Positions 42,923 to 52,016 are shown, counted from the first letter of the stretch. The stretch is DNA of 57,021 nt from CAYLPJ01 sp964385465 (GCA_964385465.1 CAYLPJ010000042.1:1-57021); one strand, 5' to 3'. Program-made: numbers and translations. The notes: generated by a model from the letters alone, not told the origin.

Positions 42923-43171
42923 ATGCTGAACATCTACGTGGGTAACCTGCCCTACAACGTCACCGACGACGAACTCGCCCGCACCTTCGAGGCCCACGGC
43001 GCCGTGGACCGCGCCAAGGTCATCACCGACCGCGACACCGGCCGCAGCCGTGGCTTCGGCTTCGTCGAAATGACCAACGAAGACGAAGGCCGCGCCGCCA
43101 TCGAGGCGCTCAACGGCAGCCAGATGGAAGGGCGTACGCTGGTCGTCAACGAGGCCCGCGGGCGCGGCTGA
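42923..43171 (+). CDS. Single-domain RNA-binding protein (RRM)
   Basis: 82 residues, one RNA recognition motif. RNP2 is IYVGNL (4-9) and RNP1 is RGFGFVEM (43-50), both with the aromatic residues that stack on RNA bases. This small RRM type is known from cyanobacteria, planctomycetes and others, often cold-induced. ATG with GGAG upstream, next to a hairpin. Promoter at 42788-42816. The long leader and hairpin fit post-transcriptional control; that is inferred. Confidence 0.92.
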   Translation: MLNIYVGNLPYNVTDDELARTFEAHGAVDRAKVITDRDTGRSRGFGFVEMTNEDEGRAAIEALNGSQMEGRTLVVNEARGRG

Positions 43172-43383
43172 GCCTCGACGGCCCGGGCAGTTTCGCGCCG
43201 CGTCGCGCCGCCGGATTCACGCCGAAAGCGGGATTCTCGATCTTCCTTCCCGGCCGAGCCGTTAGAGAAGGCAGAACTGGTGTTTCCGCGCCGAGCCGGC
43301 CGGAGGTCGGTTCCGGCCATCGTGGGCGGGGCGCCCGGTCGGGTTCCCCGCCCGGGCACGGATACGACGAAAGAGGCGCCGAC

Positions 43384-44763
43384 GTGACCATGCCGCGACG
43401 ATTCGCCCTGGGCTGCTGCGTGACCATCCTGATCGCCGGTTGCGGGGATCGCTCCGCGCCCCGCCCGACGCCGGGGACGACCCGGCCGGCGGACGAGAAG
43501 CCTGCCGCGACCGCACCGACGAGCCCCGCGACGGCCCGGTCCCCGGCCCCGACGCCCCCGCAGACCGCACCGGCGGCCACGCGACCGACCACGCGCCCGA
43601 CGACGGCCCCCGCGCCCCCGGCGGCGATTCAGCCCGTGCTCGACCGCATCGAGCGTCTGGAGCGCGGCGGGCAACTGGCCGAGGCGTGGCGCCTCGCCCT
43701 CGAGGCCCGCTCGACCTTCGCGGGCCACCCGCGCCGCGACGAGCTGCGGGCGATCCTCGGGCGCCTGCGCCAGGAGAAGCGCCAGGCCGCCCAATTCTCC
43801 CAGGCCCTCCGCCTGCTGGACAGCGAGACCGTCGAGGCGGCCCAGATCGCCTCGGCCGAGCTGGCCGAGGGCGGCAAGGTCGTGGGGATCCTGCTTCGCA
43901 AGGCCCTGCCCGACGCCTCCGACCGCGCCCTGCCCCGGATCGTCGACCTGCTCGTGCGGATCAAGGACCCGCACGCGCCCGCCGCCCTCCACCAACACGC
44001 CCGCGCCGCCAAGGACCCCAACCGCGGCGACGTCCTCTGGACCGGCCTCGAACGCCTCGCCGGCCAGGCCGAACCCAGACTGCTCCGCGACCTCTACCAC
44101 GCCACGCGAGGCGAGACGTTCGCCGCCTGCCGCCGGCCCGTCGGCGTCCTGGCGGCCGCGCTCCGCGACGCCGCCGGTGGAGACCCGAACGCCTTCGGCG
44201 AACTCGTCGGCGACGCCGACGCGGTCAAGAAGCTCAAGCAGAAGGTCTCGGCCGCGCTGACCAGCAAGGACGCGGAGATCGCCAAGGCGGCCGCGGTGGC
44301 GGTCGAGGCGTTCGGCATGACGCGCCCGGGGCTGGTGGGACAGTACTACCACGGCAAGAACTTCGACAAGCCGGTGCTCCAGCACCTCGACCCGAACGTC
44401 AACTTCCCCCCGAACAAGCTGCCGCTGCCGGACAATCGGATCACGAACTTCTCGGTGCGGTGGACCGCCCGGTTCCGCGCGCCGGCGGCGGGCAAGTACA
44501 CGTTCTACGTGACCACCGACGACGGCGCACGGCTGTGGGTGGGCGAGAAGAAGATCCTGGAGTCGTGGACGGACCAGAGCGCGGCGGAGTACAGCGGCAC
44601 GGTGGAGCTGAAGCCGGGCATGCACCCGCTGAAGCTGGAGCACTTCCAGGGCGAGGGCGAGTACAAGATCAGCATCGAGTTCCAGGGCCCGGGCATCGCG
44701 CGGCAGCTTCTCGGCGGCAAGTACGCCTTCGCCCCGCCGAAGGTGGCGGAAGACGAGGACTGA
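43384..44763 (+). CDS. PA14-domain lipoprotein
   Basis: 459 residues. Lipobox LIAGC (Cys20, counted from the GTG) follows a short leader. A Pro/Ala/Thr-rich linker (about 22-80) leads to a helical region (about 80-310), then a PA14 domain (about 315-440) with YTFYVTTDDGARLWV, YSGTVELKPG and HPLKLEHFQGEGEYK, a carbohydrate-binding fold. Probably a surface glycan-binding lipoprotein. The GTG at 43384 or ATG at 43390 could be the start; the ATG is two codons later and both allow the same signal peptide. No related genes adjacent. Confidence 0.8.
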   Translation: MTMPRRFALGCCVTILIAGCGDRSAPRPTPGTTRPADEKPAATAPTSPATARSPAPTPPQTAPAATRPTTRPTTAPAPPAAIQPVLDRIERLERGGQLAEAWRLALEARSTFAGHPRRDELRAILGRLRQEKRQAAQFSQALRLLDSETVEAAQIASAELAEGGKVVGILLRKALPDASDRALPRIVDLLVRIKDPHAPAALHQHARAAKDPNRGDVLWTGLERLAGQAEPRLLRDLYHATRGETFAACRRPVGVLAAALRDAAGGDPNAFGELVGDADAVKKLKQKVSAALTSKDAEIAKAAAVAVEAFGMTRPGLVGQYYHGKNFDKPVLQHLDPNVNFPPNKLPLPDNRITNFSVRWTARFRAPAAGKYTFYVTTDDGARLWVGEKKILESWTDQSAAEYSGTVELKPGMHPLKLEHFQGEGEYKISIEFQGPGIARQLLGGKYAFAPPKVAEDED

Positions 44764-45023
44764 GCGGGCGCGCCGGGGATGTGCGGGGTAAAGGAAACCG
44801 CCTGTCGTGCTGCACGCGCCGCGGTGCGGAGTTCGGGCGGCAGAGCACGAGGCCCCCGACCGCGGCTGGAGCCTGGAGCCCTGCATCTGCTGCCTCAGAT
44901 ACGACATCGCCTTCGCCGCGGCCCCGCGCCCGTCCTGCGGGTCCTCGGCGAGGCGGGATCCCTTCTGCATGCCGTCGCTCACCTTCGGGGCTCGATCGGC
45001 CGATGTTTCCCGGTGTCAGGCGG
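44764..45023. other. 260-base gap, no confident feature
   Basis: Between the PA14 gene and the ilv promoter. On the minus strand a GTG at 44982 opens a frame with SDGMQKGSRLAEDPQ, but it lacks a convincing ribosome site and continues as a shadow of the PA14 gene. I call nothing here. Confidence 0.3.
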
Positions 45024-45053
45024 TTGACATCCGCGCGGGGGTGGCGGTAGGAT
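45024..45053 (+). promoter_or_regulatory. Promoter of the ilvBN leader
   Basis: Perfect TTGACA (45024-45029), 18 bases, TAGGAT (45048-45053). The start falls near 45060, immediately before the leader ATG at 45063. Confidence 0.7.
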
Positions 45054-45062
45054 GAACGAGCA

Positions 45063-45167
45063 ATGAACGCGACGTGCGGACAGGTTGATGTGCTTCGCTC
45101 GGCCGGGCCCGATGGCCTCGGCGGCGGGGCGCTCTCCGCGCTGCTCGTGCTCGTCGTTGTACTATAG
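45063..45167 (+). CDS. ilvBN leader peptide
   Basis: 34 codons, ending ALSALLVLVVVL before TAG. The last eight codons (27-34, 45141-45164) are Leu-Leu-Val-Leu-Val-Val-Val-Leu, the branched-chain amino acids made by the downstream pathway. This is the hallmark of a ribosome-mediated attenuator: shortage of charged Leu or Val tRNA stalls the ribosome here. The ATG lies about three bases after the predicted transcript start; AGGA precedes at ten bases but is probably outside the transcript, so near-leaderless translation is likely. Confidence 0.8.
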   Translation: MNATCGQVDVLRSAGPDGLGGGALSALLVLVVVL

Positions 45168-45225
45168 GTCGCTGCGCGTCGGCAGCGCGTAGCGGCCAAC
45201 CTCTCCGATTCAGCCCGCGTTCTGC
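45137..45225 (+). promoter_or_regulatory. Alternate pairing segments of the ilvBN attenuator
   Basis: Segment 1 CGCGCTGC (45137-45144, within leader codons) pairs perfectly with segment 2 GCAGCGCG (45182-45189). Segment 2 can also pair with segment 3: GCAG (45182-45185) with CTGC (45222-45225) and CGCG (45186-45189) with CGCG (45216-45219), bulging two U. Segment 3 overlaps the terminator stem. Local hairpin CGCTGC-GCAGCG (45170-45175 with 45182-45187) is a third option. Ribosome stalling on the Leu/Val codons covers segment 1, frees segment 2 and so disrupts the terminator. Confidence 0.7.
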
Positions 45226-45232
45226 GGGTTTT
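45212..45232 (+). terminator. ilvBN attenuator terminator
   Basis: CCCGC (45214-45218), loop GTTCT, GCGGG (45224-45228), extended by A-U and G-U pairs, followed by TTTT. It lies 93 bases before the ilvB ATG and after the leader stop. Confidence 0.7.
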
Positions 45233-45325
45233 GCCCCTTGAGAATCCCCCGGCCGGCGGGTTCCGTTCCGTCGGCGACGAAAGTACCCTGTGAGTCCCCC
45301 GCGGACGGATGAGAAGGAACGAGCG

Positions 45326-47035
45326 ATGACAGAGCAACGGCAGCAGGCGTCGGCATCTCCGGGCGTGGACATGACCGGCGGGCAGATCCTCCACCGCGTG
45401 CTCCAGGAGGAGGGCGTGGAGATCATGTTCGGCATCCCGGGCGGGGTGCTGATTCCGTTTTTCGACGAACTGTACGAGACCCCCATCCGCTTCGTGCTGA
45501 CGCGGCACGAGCAGGGCGCGTCGCACATGGCCGACGGCTACGCCCGCTCGACGGGTCGGGTCGGCGTCGCGATCGCCACCAGCGGCCCGGGCGCGACGAA
45601 CCTGGTCACCGGGCTGGCGACGGCATACATGGACTCCGTGCCGATGGTGGCGTTGACCGGGCAGGTGCGCAGCTCGCTGATCGGCAACGACGCGTTCCAG
45701 GAGGCGGACGTCACCGGCATCACCCGCCCGGTGACCAAGCACAACTTCCTGGTCACCCGCGCCGAGGAGCTCGGGCGGACGGTCAAGCAGGCGTTCCACA
45801 TCGCCCGCACGGGCCGGCCGGGGCCGGTGCTGGTGGACATCGCCGTCGACGCGACCGTCGAGAAGCCGTCGTCCCCGCCGTCGATGGAGCCGGACCTCCC
45901 CGGCTACAAGCCGCGCGGCGGGGGACACGACCGCCAGATCCGCGCCGCCGCCGAGGCGATCAACGCCGCCGAGCGCCCGCTGTTCTACGTCGGCGGGGGC
46001 GTGGTCTCCGACGGCGCCGCCGACGCCCTCCGCGCCGTCGCCGCCAAGGGACGCATCCCCGTGACCACCACGCTGCTGGGGCTCGGAAGCGTCGACGAGG
46101 ACGACGAACTCGCCCTCGGCATGCTCGGGATGCACGGCACGGCCTACGCCAACTATGCCGTCCAGGAGTGCGACTGCCTCATCGCCGTCGGCGCGCGATT
46201 CGACGACCGCGTCACCGGGAAGGTCGCCACCTTCGCACCGAAGGCGAAGATCATCCACATCGACATCGACCCGGCCTCGATCTCCAAGAACGTCAAGGTC
46301 CACGTGCCCGTCGTCGGCTCGGCGAAGTACATCCTCGAGAAGATGATCGAGAACATCGAGGCGCCCGACCGCTCCGGCTGGCTCGGCCGCATCGCCGAGT
46401 GGAAGAAGGCCTACCCGCTGAGCTACAGCACCGACGGGCACATCAAGCCCCAGGAGGCCGTCGAGCTGCTCGGAAAGCTGACCGACCACGACGCCATCGT
46501 CGCCACCGGCGTCGGGCAGCACCAGATGTGGGCCGCCCAGTACTACGGCTGGAAGCGCCCGCGACAGATCATCACCTCCGGCGGGCTGGGGACCATGGGC
46601 TTCGGCTGCCCGGCCGCCATCGGGGCGCAGTTCGGCAACCCCGGAAGGACGGTCATCGACATCGACGGCGACGGGAGCTTCATGATGACGATGGTGGAGG
46701 TCGTCACGGCCGTCCAGCACGAGCTGCCGGTGAAGTTCGTCATCCTGGACAACGGCTACCTCGGGATGGTGCGGCAGTGGCAGGACATGTTCTACAACAA
46801 GCGGTACTGTGCCGTGGAGCACCCGTGCCCGGACTTCAGCACCGTTGCCGAGGGCCTCGGCGCCAAGGGCATGAAGCTCACCGAGCGAAGCGAGCTGGCC
46901 GACGGGCTCGCCGAGGCGCTCGCCGAGCCCGGGCCGGTCGTGGTCACCCTCGCCGTCGAGCAGGAGGAGAACGTCTTCCCCATGGTCGCCGCGGGCAAGA
47001 GCCTCGACGAGATGGAACTGGGCAAGCTGGCATAG
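45326..47035 (+). CDS. ilvB: Acetolactate synthase, large (catalytic) subunit
   Basis: 569 residues. Thiamine-diphosphate and FAD enzyme that condenses pyruvate into acetolactate, first common step of valine, leucine and isoleucine synthesis. FGIPGGVLIPFFDEL at the start, catalytic Glu62 in RHEQGASHMADGYA, and the thiamine-diphosphate motif GDGSFMM (448-454) followed by NGYLGMVRQW. The ATG at 45326 has AAGGA at proper spacing; an in-frame GTG is 12 codons earlier. The ilvN gene follows 30 bases later. Expression is probably governed by the leader peptide and terminator at 45063-45232. Confidence 0.96.
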   Translation: MTEQRQQASASPGVDMTGGQILHRVLQEEGVEIMFGIPGGVLIPFFDELYETPIRFVLTRHEQGASHMADGYARSTGRVGVAIATSGPGATNLVTGLATAYMDSVPMVALTGQVRSSLIGNDAFQEADVTGITRPVTKHNFLVTRAEELGRTVKQAFHIARTGRPGPVLVDIAVDATVEKPSSPPSMEPDLPGYKPRGGGHDRQIRAAAEAINAAERPLFYVGGGVVSDGAADALRAVAAKGRIPVTTTLLGLGSVDEDDELALGMLGMHGTAYANYAVQECDCLIAVGARFDDRVTGKVATFAPKAKIIHIDIDPASISKNVKVHVPVVGSAKYILEKMIENIEAPDRSGWLGRIAEWKKAYPLSYSTDGHIKPQEAVELLGKLTDHDAIVATGVGQHQMWAAQYYGWKRPRQIITSGGLGTMGFGCPAAIGAQFGNPGRTVIDIDGDGSFMMTMVEVVTAVQHELPVKFVILDNGYLGMVRQWQDMFYNKRYCAVEHPCPDFSTVAEGLGAKGMKLTERSELADGLAEALAEPGPVVVTLAVEQEENVFPMVAAGKSLDEMELGKLA

Positions 47036-47065
47036 CACGGCCCCCGGGCCGACAGGGAGCAGCAC

Positions 47066-47551
47066 ATGCGACACGTGATTATGGCACTGGTGCAGAATCA
47101 GCCGGGCGTCCTGGCCCACGTGGCGGGGATGTTCGCGGCCAGGGGGTTCAACATCGACTCGCTGGTGGTCGGCCGGACCGACGACCCGGAGCTGTCGCGG
47201 ATGACGATCGTGGCGATCGGGGACGACCACGTGCTCGAGCAGATCCGCAAGCAGCTCGAGAAGATCGTCACGGTGGTGAAGGTCCGGGACTTCCAGCAGG
47301 CCAGCTACGTCGAGCGGGACCTGATGCTCGTCCGCGTGCACGCCACCAGCGAGAAACGCCCCGAGGTGGTGGACTTGGTGAACCTCTTCCGCGGGCGGGT
47401 GGTCGACGTCGCGCGCAAGAGCGTGATGGTCGAGCTGTCCGGCCCGGAGGAGAAGATCGAGGCCTTCGTCGATCTCGTCCGCCCCTACGGCATCACCGAG
47501 CTGGCCCGCACCGGCGTCATCGCCATGCGCCGCGGCGAGCAGAGGCAGTAG
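47066..47551 (+). CDS. ilvN: Acetolactate synthase, small (regulatory) subunit
   Basis: 161 residues, normal length (ilvH in the other nomenclature). An N-terminal ACT domain (about 3-75; VIMALVQNQPGVLAHVAGMF, RGFNIDSLVVG) binds valine for feedback inhibition; a C-terminal domain (about 80-155) contacts the large subunit. Starts 30 bases after ilvB, within the same transcript; ilvC is absent from the window. It ends 42 bases from a convergent gene. Confidence 0.94.
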   Translation: MRHVIMALVQNQPGVLAHVAGMFAARGFNIDSLVVGRTDDPELSRMTIVAIGDDHVLEQIRKQLEKIVTVVKVRDFQQASYVERDLMLVRVHATSEKRPEVVDLVNLFRGRVVDVARKSVMVELSGPEEKIEAFVDLVRPYGITELARTGVIAMRRGEQRQ

Positions 47552-47593
47552 CCCGCCCCCGTTACCGGCTGCGGGCGAGGTCTGCGGCGCCCG

Positions 47594-49630
47594 TCACCGC
47601 CGGCGGCGGTAGAAGAGCTTTGCCGTTGCTCCCGTGCCGGTGACGAGAAGCTGCTCCAGGCGGACGAGGGTCGGGGTGATCGGCAGCTCCACGCGCACGG
47701 GCAGGACGCCCTTATCCCGCGCGGCGGCGGCCAGGTCGCGGACCGCCCGGGCCTGTTCGGCGAGTTGCTCCATGACCTCCTTCTGTGCGGCCGCGGCCTG
47801 CTCCACGCGGCGCGGGCCGAAGCGGCGGGCATGGGCGGCGTCGGCGAAATGCGGGAACGGCAGCGAGAAGCGCTCGACGTCCCGGCAGGAGCCCTCGACG
47901 GCCATCACGCCGATCCCATCCGGCAGCATGACGGCCCAGGCGAGGTGGCCGACCGGCACGTCGCAGCGCGGCAGGGCCAAGGCCAGTTCGCCGCGGTCGC
48001 CCGGCTCGACCGCCGGGCCGACGAAGACGATCTCCACGTCGTACGGCTTCAGCTCGGCGGGGCGATCGTCGGCGGCCTCGAGCTTCTCCATCCGCTCGAT
48101 GCGCTGCCGGCGCCCGGGCGGCGCGTCGAGCTCGTCGCGTCGCAGCCGGCGGCGGCGGTCGCGGCGCTCGACGTAGCTCTCGTACTCCTCGTCGTCGGGA
48201 TCGACGCCCTCGCTGCGGACCAGCGGGACCAGAAGCTCCCCGTCGTCGGCCAGGCGGGGGCGGACGGGGCGATCGTCCACGAACACGCTCCACACCCGCG
48301 CCCCCTCGGGCAGCTTCAGCCGCAGGTGCGGCTTGAGGTTGTTCCGCATCACGAAGATCATCTTCGTCACCGCCTTGCCCTCCGGCGTGACCGTCGTGGC
48401 CGCTTCGCAGACGTCGCTGAAGGCGATGAGCACCTCGGCGTCGGCGTGGCGGCGGACGGCGAGCCCCACCGACGGCGGGCCGCCGGCATAGCGGAACGCC
48501 AGGCTCACCGGCGCCCTCGCGGCCGACCAGGCCCGCCCGGCAAGCTCCCGGACGTCGATCCGCCGTGCGGTCGTCTCGGCGGGCTCGACCTCCAGCCCGC
48601 CGCGGACCTCCACGCCGATCTGCCCCCGGCTGCCGCTCGTGCCCATCACGGAAGGTACGCCGAGGGAGACCTTCTCCGCATCGGCCGGGAAAGGCAGCGC
48701 GTAGCGCAGCGCCAGCGTCAGCTCGCCGGCGATGTCCTCGGCGAAGGTCAACGTGAGCACCCGCCGGCCGGCGTCGTCGGCGACGGCGTGCTCGGCGAGC
48801 GTCGGGGCGTCCACGTGCAGCAGCGTCGCGCCGGCGGGCAGGGCGATCCGCAGGCGGCGGATCGGCGCGGCGAGCACCTCCAGCCGCACGTCGCTGCGGC
48901 AGCGGACCCCGCCCGGCTCGACGGTCGCCAGCGTCGCGGCCGTCGCGTAGAGCCTGGGATCCCGCCGCGCGGGCCTCGGCCGCCAGGAGAGCGTGACCGC
49001 CTTGCCGCCTCGCGGGTGGAACGTGGCGACGGTGGCGCCGGGCTTGCCCGCGACCTCGACGTCGTCGGCGCCGTCGACGTTCACCTCCAGCCCCGCGGCC
49101 GGCAGCGCGGCGGCGACGGTCGCGATCGGCCCGCCGGGCAGGGCCAGGGGGACGCGGCGGAGGCCGTCGCGGCCGGGCGAGACCGCCGGGCGGCGGACCA
49201 CGCGGAGCGCCCGCCGGCCCCTGCCGCTCAGCAGCACCGCCTGCCCGCCGTCGCGGGCGACCACCGGGCAGGGCTCTCCGTCGGTGGCCGCCTCGCGGAG
49301 CGCCCCGTCGGCCGGGCCGATCGGCACGGTGACCCACCCGTCGGCCAGCACGTCCACCGCGACGGTCGTCACGACGGTGGCCGCGCCGTCGGCGACGGTC
49401 ACTTCGTGCTCGGCGGGGCCGAAGACGAACGCCACGGGCGGCGCGGCCGGCCGGGGCCTGGCGGCGTCGAGCAGGGCGCGAAGCTCCCGCCAGGGGATGG
49501 ACACGCTGGTGCCCGCCAGGGCCGGCAGCGGGCGTGCGGCGGGTGCGTTGGCGTCGGCGGCGAGGCCGGCGGGTGCCAGGACGGCGAGAAGGGCGAACGT
49601 CGTCGCGGCGAGGGGGCGGGTGGCGTTCAT
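47594..49630 (-). CDS. Large secreted hypothetical protein
   Basis: 678 residues. Signal peptide at about 1-25. The mature part is mostly beta-strand with repeated two-layer modules (for example VFGPAEHEVTVADGAATVVT, VRLEVLAAPIRRLRIALPAG), then a charged segment (about 500-560, EEYESYVERRDRRRR) and a C-terminal helical stretch (RRVEQAAAAQKEVMEQLA). Looks like a planctomycete envelope protein of unknown function. ATG at 49630 chosen because the signal peptide begins there. Divergent from the small membrane protein at 49905. Confidence 0.7.
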   Translation of the reverse strand: MNATRPLAATTFALLAVLAPAGLAADANAPAARPLPALAGTSVSIPWRELRALLDAARPRPAAPPVAFVFGPAEHEVTVADGAATVVTTVAVDVLADGWVTVPIGPADGALREAATDGEPCPVVARDGGQAVLLSGRGRRALRVVRRPAVSPGRDGLRRVPLALPGGPIATVAAALPAAGLEVNVDGADDVEVAGKPGATVATFHPRGGKAVTLSWRPRPARRDPRLYATAATLATVEPGGVRCRSDVRLEVLAAPIRRLRIALPAGATLLHVDAPTLAEHAVADDAGRRVLTLTFAEDIAGELTLALRYALPFPADAEKVSLGVPSVMGTSGSRGQIGVEVRGGLEVEPAETTARRIDVRELAGRAWSAARAPVSLAFRYAGGPPSVGLAVRRHADAEVLIAFSDVCEAATTVTPEGKAVTKMIFVMRNNLKPHLRLKLPEGARVWSVFVDDRPVRPRLADDGELLVPLVRSEGVDPDDEEYESYVERRDRRRRLRRDELDAPPGRRQRIERMEKLEAADDRPAELKPYDVEIVFVGPAVEPGDRGELALALPRCDVPVGHLAWAVMLPDGIGVMAVEGSCRDVERFSLPFPHFADAAHARRFGPRRVEQAAAAQKEVMEQLAEQARAVRDLAAAARDKGVLPVRVELPITPTLVRLEQLLVTGTGATAKLFYRRRR

Positions 49631-49904
49631 GTCGGCGGTCTCCTTTCGGCGCGGTCGGCGCGCGGATCGCCCGCGGGGCCGGCTGCGCGGGCGCACGCGC
49701 AGACCCGAAGGCGCGTTCGTGATGTCGCTCGGCGCCGCGGGGCGGGCGCCGGCGGACGGGCGAATCCCGTCATCGAGGCGTCGGACGTGCTGTCCACCCA
49801 TATATGACTTGACAGCCCGATAGGTTTCAGGGAAAGTGCCCGGTCCTGTCCCCGCGGAGGCCGTCGCGTCGGCGGCATGCGCCGCGAGGCGACGGCGGTA
49901 GCGG

Positions 49905-50408
49905 ATGAGCAAGCGAACCGACAGGTCGGCCCCCCTGCCCTACGTCGCGCTGGTTCTGGCCTGCGCGATCCCGGGGTTGGGGCACGTCTACCTCGGGCGG
50001 CTGGCGCGCGGGGTCATCATCTTCGTCACCGTCACCGCGCTGTTCTGGTCCGGCGTCGCCGTCGGCGGCGTGCTGACCGTCGACGCCCAACGCGAGCGGT
50101 GGTGGTTCCTCGCCGAGATGCTCTCGGGCGTCCACGGCCTGGTCGGCTGGCAGAGGCAGAAGGCCGCTTACGAACGCCTGCGACACGTCGAGGGCGAGAG
50201 CCTCGACGAGAAGATGCAGAACGCCGGCATCGCCCTGGTTGCGCCGGCGTCCACCGTCGCGCGGGCCTATTCCGGCACGGCCGGGATGCTCAATCTCCTG
50301 TGCATCTTCGACGCGGTGATCCTCTCGCTGATGGGCGTTCGCGGCGAGCACCCGCCCGGCGAGCAGGCGGGGGCCGGCAAGGGCAAGGGCAAGGGGGACG
50401 AGCCGTGA
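49905..50408 (+). CDS. Small multi-pass membrane protein (DUF6677-like)
   Basis: 167 residues. Two membrane segments near the N-terminus (about 11-31 and 38-60) enclose PGLGHVYLGRLARG, reminiscent of TM2-type proteins; another near 125-145. The C-terminal tail is a Gly/Lys run. Possibly of the planctomycete DUF6677 family. Its stop overlaps the GTG of the next gene (GTGA), so translation is coupled. ATG weakly supported by GCGG upstream. Function unknown. Confidence 0.65.
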   Translation: MSKRTDRSAPLPYVALVLACAIPGLGHVYLGRLARGVIIFVTVTALFWSGVAVGGVLTVDAQRERWWFLAEMLSGVHGLVGWQRQKAAYERLRHVEGESLDEKMQNAGIALVAPASTVARAYSGTAGMLNLLCIFDAVILSLMGVRGEHPPGEQAGAGKGKGKGDEP

Positions 50409-50629
50409 GCCCGGCGATGATCTTCCACCACCCGCTGACGATCAGCTTCGACATGGAGCTCTGGCTGGTCCTGCCGCTGCTGCTGGCGGTCGGGCTGGTC
50501 TACAAGACCCTCCGCGTCCGCCGCCCGGCCGACCTGCCCCGCGAGATGGTCTTCCTCGCCGTCTACATGGCCGGCGGACTCGTCCTGCTCTGCCTGGCCC
50601 TCTGGATGGCACACGAGTACTGGCCGTAA
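50405..50629 (+). CDS. Small membrane protein coupled to the preceding gene
   Basis: 74 residues, two membrane helices (about 17-34 and 50-68) joined by a short charged loop with RRPADLPREM. GTG start overlaps the stop of the 49905 gene by four bases; an ATG twelve bases later is an alternative. No family recognised. The pair may form one membrane complex. Confidence 0.6.
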   Translation: MSPAMIFHHPLTISFDMELWLVLPLLLAVGLVYKTLRVRRPADLPREMVFLAVYMAGGLVLLCLALWMAHEYWP

Positions 50630-50648
50630 GCCTCCCGGCCCCCGGACA

Positions 50649-51947
50649 CTACTTCGCGGCGGAAGCGAAGCAGAACAGCGTATCGTCGGTCCGCACGAAC
50701 AGCGCGCCGGCGGCGGCGGCGATGCTGGCTCGGCAGCCCTTGCCGCCGAGGTCCACCCGGTGGAGGACCTTGAAGGACACGTCGGCCGAGCAGACCACCA
50801 CCTCGCCGTGCAGATTGATGCAGTAGACCTTCCCGTCGGCGCCCGTCGGCGAGGCCTGGAAGACCGCCTTGCCCCCGAGGTCGCCCACCCAGATCACCTC
50901 CCCGGTCCCGGGCACCATGCAGGCCAGCCGCTTCTTGCGCCCGTCGAGGACGAACAGCTTGCCGTCGTAGATCAGCGGCGTGCAGACGTCCGGGGAGTGC
51001 TTGCGGGACTCCCACAGCAGCGACCCGGCCGGCTTGCCGTCGGAGGCGACCGTGCGGACCGCGAACAGCTTGCCCCCCTTGGGGCTGCACCCGACGGCCA
51101 CGCCGCCGGTCCCCACGGCCGAGGGAACCACGCGCCACCACTTGTCCTTGCGGGTGTTGTAGTCGGGGGACCGCCACAGCTCGCGCCCGTCGGCGGGGTC
51201 GTGGCCGGTGAGGTAGTCCCCGCCGTGGATGAGCAGTTGAGCCCCGCCGGGCGCGTCGGTCAGCGGGAACGGCGTGATGTAGGCCTGCTGGCTCTCGGCG
51301 CGGGCGTCGGTGACGCGCTTGGCCTTCCAGAGGTCCTTGCCCGTGGCCGGGTCCATGCACAGCAGGTAGCTCAGGCCCCGGTTGGGCTTGCGGTGATGCC
51401 CGTGAAGAACGGCGAGGTAGAGCTTGCCCTCGTACAGCAGCGGCGAGGAGCCGAAGCTCCACATGTACTCGAAGTCCCCGTGGTCCTCCTGGATGTTGCG
51501 CTGCCAGAGGATCCTGCCCTCCAGGTCCGTCGCGGCGATCCGCCCGGTGCCGAAGGTGAACCACACGCGCTTCCCGTCGGTGATCGCCGACGGCGACGCG
51601 CCGGTGTTGCCCATCCGGTTGGCGAAGCCCTTGCCCATCGAATGCTTCCAACGGACCTCGCCCGTCTTGCGGTCCAGGCACAGCGCCCACAGGGCCTTGC
51701 TGTCCGGCTCCATCGCCGGCAGGAACACCCGCCCGGCCGCGATGATCGGCGTCGCCCCGCTGACGCCGGGCAGCTTGGTCGCCCAGGCCAGTTCCTCCCC
51801 GGGTCCGAAGGTCGTGGGCAGGTTCGTCTCCGTCGTCGAGCCGTTCAGCGCCGGCCCGCGCCACTGGGGCCAGTCTTCGCCCGCCGCCGACCCGAACGCC
51901 GCCAGCCCCGCCAGCATCGCCGCCACCAGGAATTGCCGATGTCTCAT
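50649..51947 (-). CDS. Secreted PQQ-type beta-propeller protein
   Basis: 432 residues. Signal peptide to about residue 24, then EDWPQWRGPALNG, the planctomycete propeller opening, and seven or eight PQQ-like blades (LDRKTGEVRW, MDPATGKDLW, VPGTGEVIW). Resembles the protein at 31924 but lacks its coiled coil. Predicted periplasmic scaffold or binding protein. The ATG at 51947 has AAAGGA nine bases upstream. Convergent with the small membrane protein gene. Confidence 0.82.
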   Translation of the reverse strand: MRHRQFLVAAMLAGLAAFGSAAGEDWPQWRGPALNGSTTETNLPTTFGPGEELAWATKLPGVSGATPIIAAGRVFLPAMEPDSKALWALCLDRKTGEVRWKHSMGKGFANRMGNTGASPSAITDGKRVWFTFGTGRIAATDLEGRILWQRNIQEDHGDFEYMWSFGSSPLLYEGKLYLAVLHGHHRKPNRGLSYLLCMDPATGKDLWKAKRVTDARAESQQAYITPFPLTDAPGGAQLLIHGGDYLTGHDPADGRELWRSPDYNTRKDKWWRVVPSAVGTGGVAVGCSPKGGKLFAVRTVASDGKPAGSLLWESRKHSPDVCTPLIYDGKLFVLDGRKKRLACMVPGTGEVIWVGDLGGKAVFQASPTGADGKVYCINLHGEVVVCSADVSFKVLHRVDLGGKGCRASIAAAAGALFVRTDDTLFCFASAAK

Positions 51948-51997
51948 CCGTGGGTCCTTTCCGTGATCCACTCGGGCGCATACTCTAACCGCACGAA

Positions 51998-52016
51998 TCC
52001 GCGAGCCGCTCGCGGA
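51998..52016. repeat. Perfect hairpin in the gap between two minus-strand genes
   Basis: TCCGCGAG (51998-52005), CCG loop, CTCGCGGA (52009-52016). No T-tract. The rest of 51948-52218 shows nothing convincing. Confidence 0.4.

Noticed and set aside
44770..44982. Minus-strand frame from GTG at 44982 upstream of ilvBN
   Set aside because: Weak ribosome site and it continues into the antisense of the PA14 gene; composition is not convincing.
49809..49837. TTGACA before the gene at 49905
   Set aside because: No acceptable -10 at 16-18 bases downstream.
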